A DNA stretch of 8,009 nucleotides from positions 1 to 8,009 of the forward strand of contig JAEZDR010000098.1 in assembly GCA_023433265.1 (NCBI GenBank), written 5' to 3'. Shown one piece after another: positions 6,038-8,009 of this stretch; the first letter of the stretch is position 1; every line of letters begins with the position of its first letter. Below the pieces are notes generated by a model. That model did no database searches. It saw only the letters and a program-made list of their open reading frames with translations, and was not told the DNA's origin. Position numbers and translations under genes: made by a program. This DNA comes from Bacteroidota bacterium (lineage in GTDB: Bacteria > Bacteroidota > Bacteroidia > Chitinophagales > Chitinophagaceae).

Positions 6038-7120
6038 CTACAAATACCTATCCCCCATATTCCGCTTTACCTCGGCAATGTATTCCTTAATCTCCTGTTC
6101 CTTTTCTTTCTTGCAAATAAGCAGCACATCGTCGGTGTCTACCACTATAAAGTCTTCAAGCCCTTGTAATACCAATAGCTTTTGATCGGGAACCGATACA
6201 ATACATTTTACAGCATCAATCACTACTACATGACTGCCGGCCACGGCATTACCCAGGTAGTCCTTTTCGAGGTTCTCATAAGCGCTGTTCCATGTACCAA
6301 GGTCGCTCCATCCAAACGATGAAGGAATAACGTAAACATTAGGTGCCTTTTCCATGATGGCATAATCAATGGAAATATTGGTGCAAAGAGGGTAGATGCG
6401 TTCAATAGCTTCTTTCTCCTGTTCCGAGTTGAAAAGTTCCTTCTCGGCAGCAAACACTTCAAACATCTCAGGAACGAATTGCTCAAAGGCTTCCAATACG
6501 TTTTGCACCTTCCAGGTAAAGATGCCGGCATTCCAGAGAAAGTCTCCGCTTTCAAGGAAGCTCTTTGCAATTTCCAAGGTCGGCTTTTCAGTAAAGGTTT
6601 TTACTTTATAAATGTTGTCGGCCACACTCAATGCTTCATGCTGTATATACCCATACCCTGTGTTAGGATATGTTGGTTGAATACCGAGCGTCACAAAAGC
6701 TTTCATGTGCTCTGCAAAACCAAGCGCTTTCAGCGCCACTTCCTGGAAAGCCTGTTCTTCAAGCACTATATGATCGCTTGGCGAAACAATAAGGCAGGCG
6801 TTTGGATCTTTAGCTGCCAGCTTAAACGAAATATAGGCTACGCAGGGGGCTGTATTTTTCCTGCTTGGTTCACAAAGTATATTCTCCTCGTCTAGTTCCG
6901 GCAGTTGGTCTTTTACGATTGATGCATACTCGTTGGAGGTTACAACGTAGATATTTTCTTTTGGAATAAAGGCTGTAAACCGTTTATAGGTACTCTGTAT
7001 TAAAGTCTTTCCTGTGTTTAGTATGTCCAGGAACTGCTTCGGGTAAGCGGTACGGCTCTTTGGCCAAAACCGGCTTCCGATGCCTCCCGCCATTATAGCA
7101 ACGTAATAGTTTTTGTTCAT
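6038..7120 (-). CDS. manC: Mannose-1-phosphate guanylyltransferase (GDP-mannose pyrophosphorylase)
   Basis: This cytoplasmic enzyme forms GDP-mannose and pyrophosphate from GTP and mannose-1-phosphate, the donor for mannose, GDP-fucose and related sugars in surface polysaccharides. The 360-residue protein is a complete single-domain form: it has the nucleotidyltransferase domain but not the C-terminal phosphomannose isomerase domain of bifunctional homologues. Seen motifs are the nucleotide-binding GGIGSRFWPKSR with PKQF (12-30), EPSRKNTAP (84-92), SPSDHIV (113-119), PNTGYGYI (152-159), FTEKP (176-180), WNAGIF (196-201), SIDYAIMEK (250-258) and GWSDLGTW (270-277). The start (CAT at 7118-7120 on the + strand) places the GGxGSR loop at residue 12, as in relatives. 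It lies 15 bases downstream of kdsD and is probably co-transcribed with it. The stop is TAG, and no clear terminator lies between it and the convergent gene. Confidence 0.95.
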   Translation of the reverse strand: MNKNYYVAIMAGGIGSRFWPKSRTAYPKQFLDILNTGKTLIQSTYKRFTAFIPKENIYVVTSNEYASIVKDQLPELDEENILCEPSRKNTAPCVAYISFKLAAKDPNACLIVSPSDHIVLEEQAFQEVALKALGFAEHMKAFVTLGIQPTYPNTGYGYIQHEALSVADNIYKVKTFTEKPTLEIAKSFLESGDFLWNAGIFTWKVQNVLEAFEQFVPEMFEVFAAEKELFNSEQEKEAIERIYPLCTNISIDYAIMEKAPNVYVIPSSFGWSDLGTWNSAYENLEKDYLGNAVAGSHVVVIDAVKCIVSVPDQKLLVLQGLEDFIVVDTDDVLLICKKEKEQEIKEYIAEVKRNMGDRYL

Positions 7121-7135
7121 TGGGTGTGCTGGTCG

Positions 7136-8009
7136 TTAAAATATTCCTTCCCTGATAAGGTCGTGCAAATGTAGCATTCCGAGGTACTTATTAGCTTCAT
7201 CTGCTATTACTAACTGACTAATATCATTTGCTTTTAAAAGCTCGAAAGCCTCAACCGCAAGCATTTCCGGCAAAGCTGTTTTTGGATTGGCAGAGCAAAT
7301 GTCCTTTGCTTTTATCGTATTAAGGTCGTCGCCGTTCTCAAGCAATCGCCTGATGTCACCGTCTGTGATGATTCCTGCAACGCTGTTATCTGTGTCGGTA
7401 ACAACGGTCGCGCCCAACCGTCCCTTTGAAATGGAAATGATAGCTTCCTTCAGGCTCGTTTCAGCAGTTACAGAAGGTTTCTCATTGTTCACATACACAT
7501 TGCTCACTTTCAGGAACAGTCGTTTACCCAAATTGCCACCTGGATGGTATTTCGCAAAATCCTTACCTGTAAACCCGCTAACAGTCATAAGGCTTACCGC
7601 AAGTACATCTCCCATCACCATTTGTGCAGTGGTGCTCGAAGTGGGAGCAAGGTTATTAGGGCAAGCCTCCGTTTCTACAGTTGTATTAATGATGTAGTCC
7701 GCCTGCTTTGCCAGGAATGAATTGATGTTGCCCACCATTGCAACCACCTTGTTTCCAAACGTTTTTACAAGGGGAACTAATACTTTTATTTCAGGGCTTT
7801 CACCGCTTTTGCTGATAACAATTACTACATCATTCTGTTGAATCATGCCCAGGTCTCCATGGATAGCATCGGCTGCATGCATAAATAAAGACGGCGTACC
7901 AGTAGAATTAAGTGTAGCCACTATTTTTTGCCCTACGACAGCGCTTTTACCAATACCACTTACCACAACACGTCCGTTACAGTTGTGTATTAACGCAACA
8001 ACACTGTTG
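7136..8009 (-). CDS. kdsD: Arabinose-5-phosphate isomerase, KpsF/GutQ family (N-terminus outside window)
   Basis: The enzyme interconverts D-ribulose-5-phosphate and D-arabinose-5-phosphate, the first step towards Kdo of the LPS inner core. About 290 residues are visible and the frame stays open to the window edge. The GTG at 7964-7966 is internal, since family-like sequence (HNCNGRVVVSGIGKSA) continues upstream of it. The SIS domain comes first, then two CBS domains from about visible residue 170 to the end, including GIITDGDIRR. All four residues matching E. coli KdsD K59, E111, E152 and H193 are present, as K21 (GIGKSA), E73 (SGESPE), E114 (ETEACP) and H155 (YHPGG), counted from the first visible residue. 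The conserved spacing suggests about 38 N-terminal residues are missing. It could be called kpsF or gutQ; kdsD fits best because no sorbitol or capsule-export genes are seen. manC follows after 15 bases. Confidence 0.92.
   Translation of the reverse strand, partial: NSVVALIHNCNGRVVVSGIGKSAVVGQKIVATLNSTGTPSLFMHAADAIHGDLGMIQQNDVVIVISKSGESPEIKVLVPLVKTFGNKVVAMVGNINSFLAKQADYIINTTVETEACPNNLAPTSSTTAQMVMGDVLAVSLMTVSGFTGKDFAKYHPGGNLGKRLFLKVSNVYVNNEKPSVTAETSLKEAIISISKGRLGATVVTDTDNSVAGIITDGDIRRLLENGDDLNTIKAKDICSANPKTALPEMLAVEAFELLKANDISQLVIADEANKYLGMLHLHDLIREGIF

Noticed and set aside
6479..6895. A 138-residue plus-strand frame opposite manC
   Set aside because: It is antisense to conserved manC motifs, with no independent evidence of coding.
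7287..7697. A 136-residue plus-strand frame opposite kdsD
   Set aside because: It lies entirely antisense to the SIS and CBS domains of kdsD and has no plausible start context or homology.
1..8009. CRISPR arrays, insertion sequences, tRNA or rRNA genes, defence or phage genes
   Set aside because: I found no regularly spaced repeats, transposase motifs, terminal inverted repeats, cloverleaf patterns or mobile-element genes; the content is housekeeping and envelope metabolism.

Overview
The window looks like chromosomal DNA from a member of the Bacteroidota, most likely of the Chitinophagaceae/Chitinophagales type. The clues are the three-gene succinate dehydrogenase set with a single fused cytochrome b subunit, the Bacteroidota-style SdhA and SdhB sequences (for example SdhA beginning MLDAKIP and SdhB carrying LTLKVWRQK), the lack of Shine-Dalgarno sequences before the starts, and a promoter-like TAnnTTTG box ahead of sdhC. 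The lineage is inferred from remembered family sequences, not from a search.

Left part (1-4016, + strand): the tail of a TPR-containing protein, probably a DUF2911-type exported protein, ends at 239. After a 174-base gap comes sdhC-sdhA-sdhB (414-3930), which encodes a complete respiratory complex II: a five-helix di-heme membrane anchor, the FAD subunit and the iron-sulfur subunit. All expected heme, FAD, active-site and cluster ligands are visible. The operon ends in a clear intrinsic terminator at 3991-4016.

Middle part (4017-6025, + strand): two single genes. One is an orphan lipoprotein with YD-like repeats (4167-4982) of unknown role. The other is a DUF92/TMEM19-family membrane protein (5271-5987). 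They are separated by a 288-base gap that has no gene but holds a small cluster of palindromic sites.

Right part (6038-8009, - strand): kdsD (arabinose-5-phosphate isomerase, cut by the window end) lies 15 bases upstream of manC (mannose-1-phosphate guanylyltransferase). The pair supplies precursors for surface glycans: Kdo for the LPS inner core and GDP-mannose for O-antigen, capsule or glycoprotein sugars. It converges with the DUF92 gene, and the 50-base junction is largely a run of 7-base repeats.

Most of the window is ordinary housekeeping sequence, and I do not see a new multi-gene system. The points most worth a second look are the heptad repeat at 5991-6025, the DUF92 protein in an apparently non-phototrophic bacterium, and the dyad cluster at 5082-5116.
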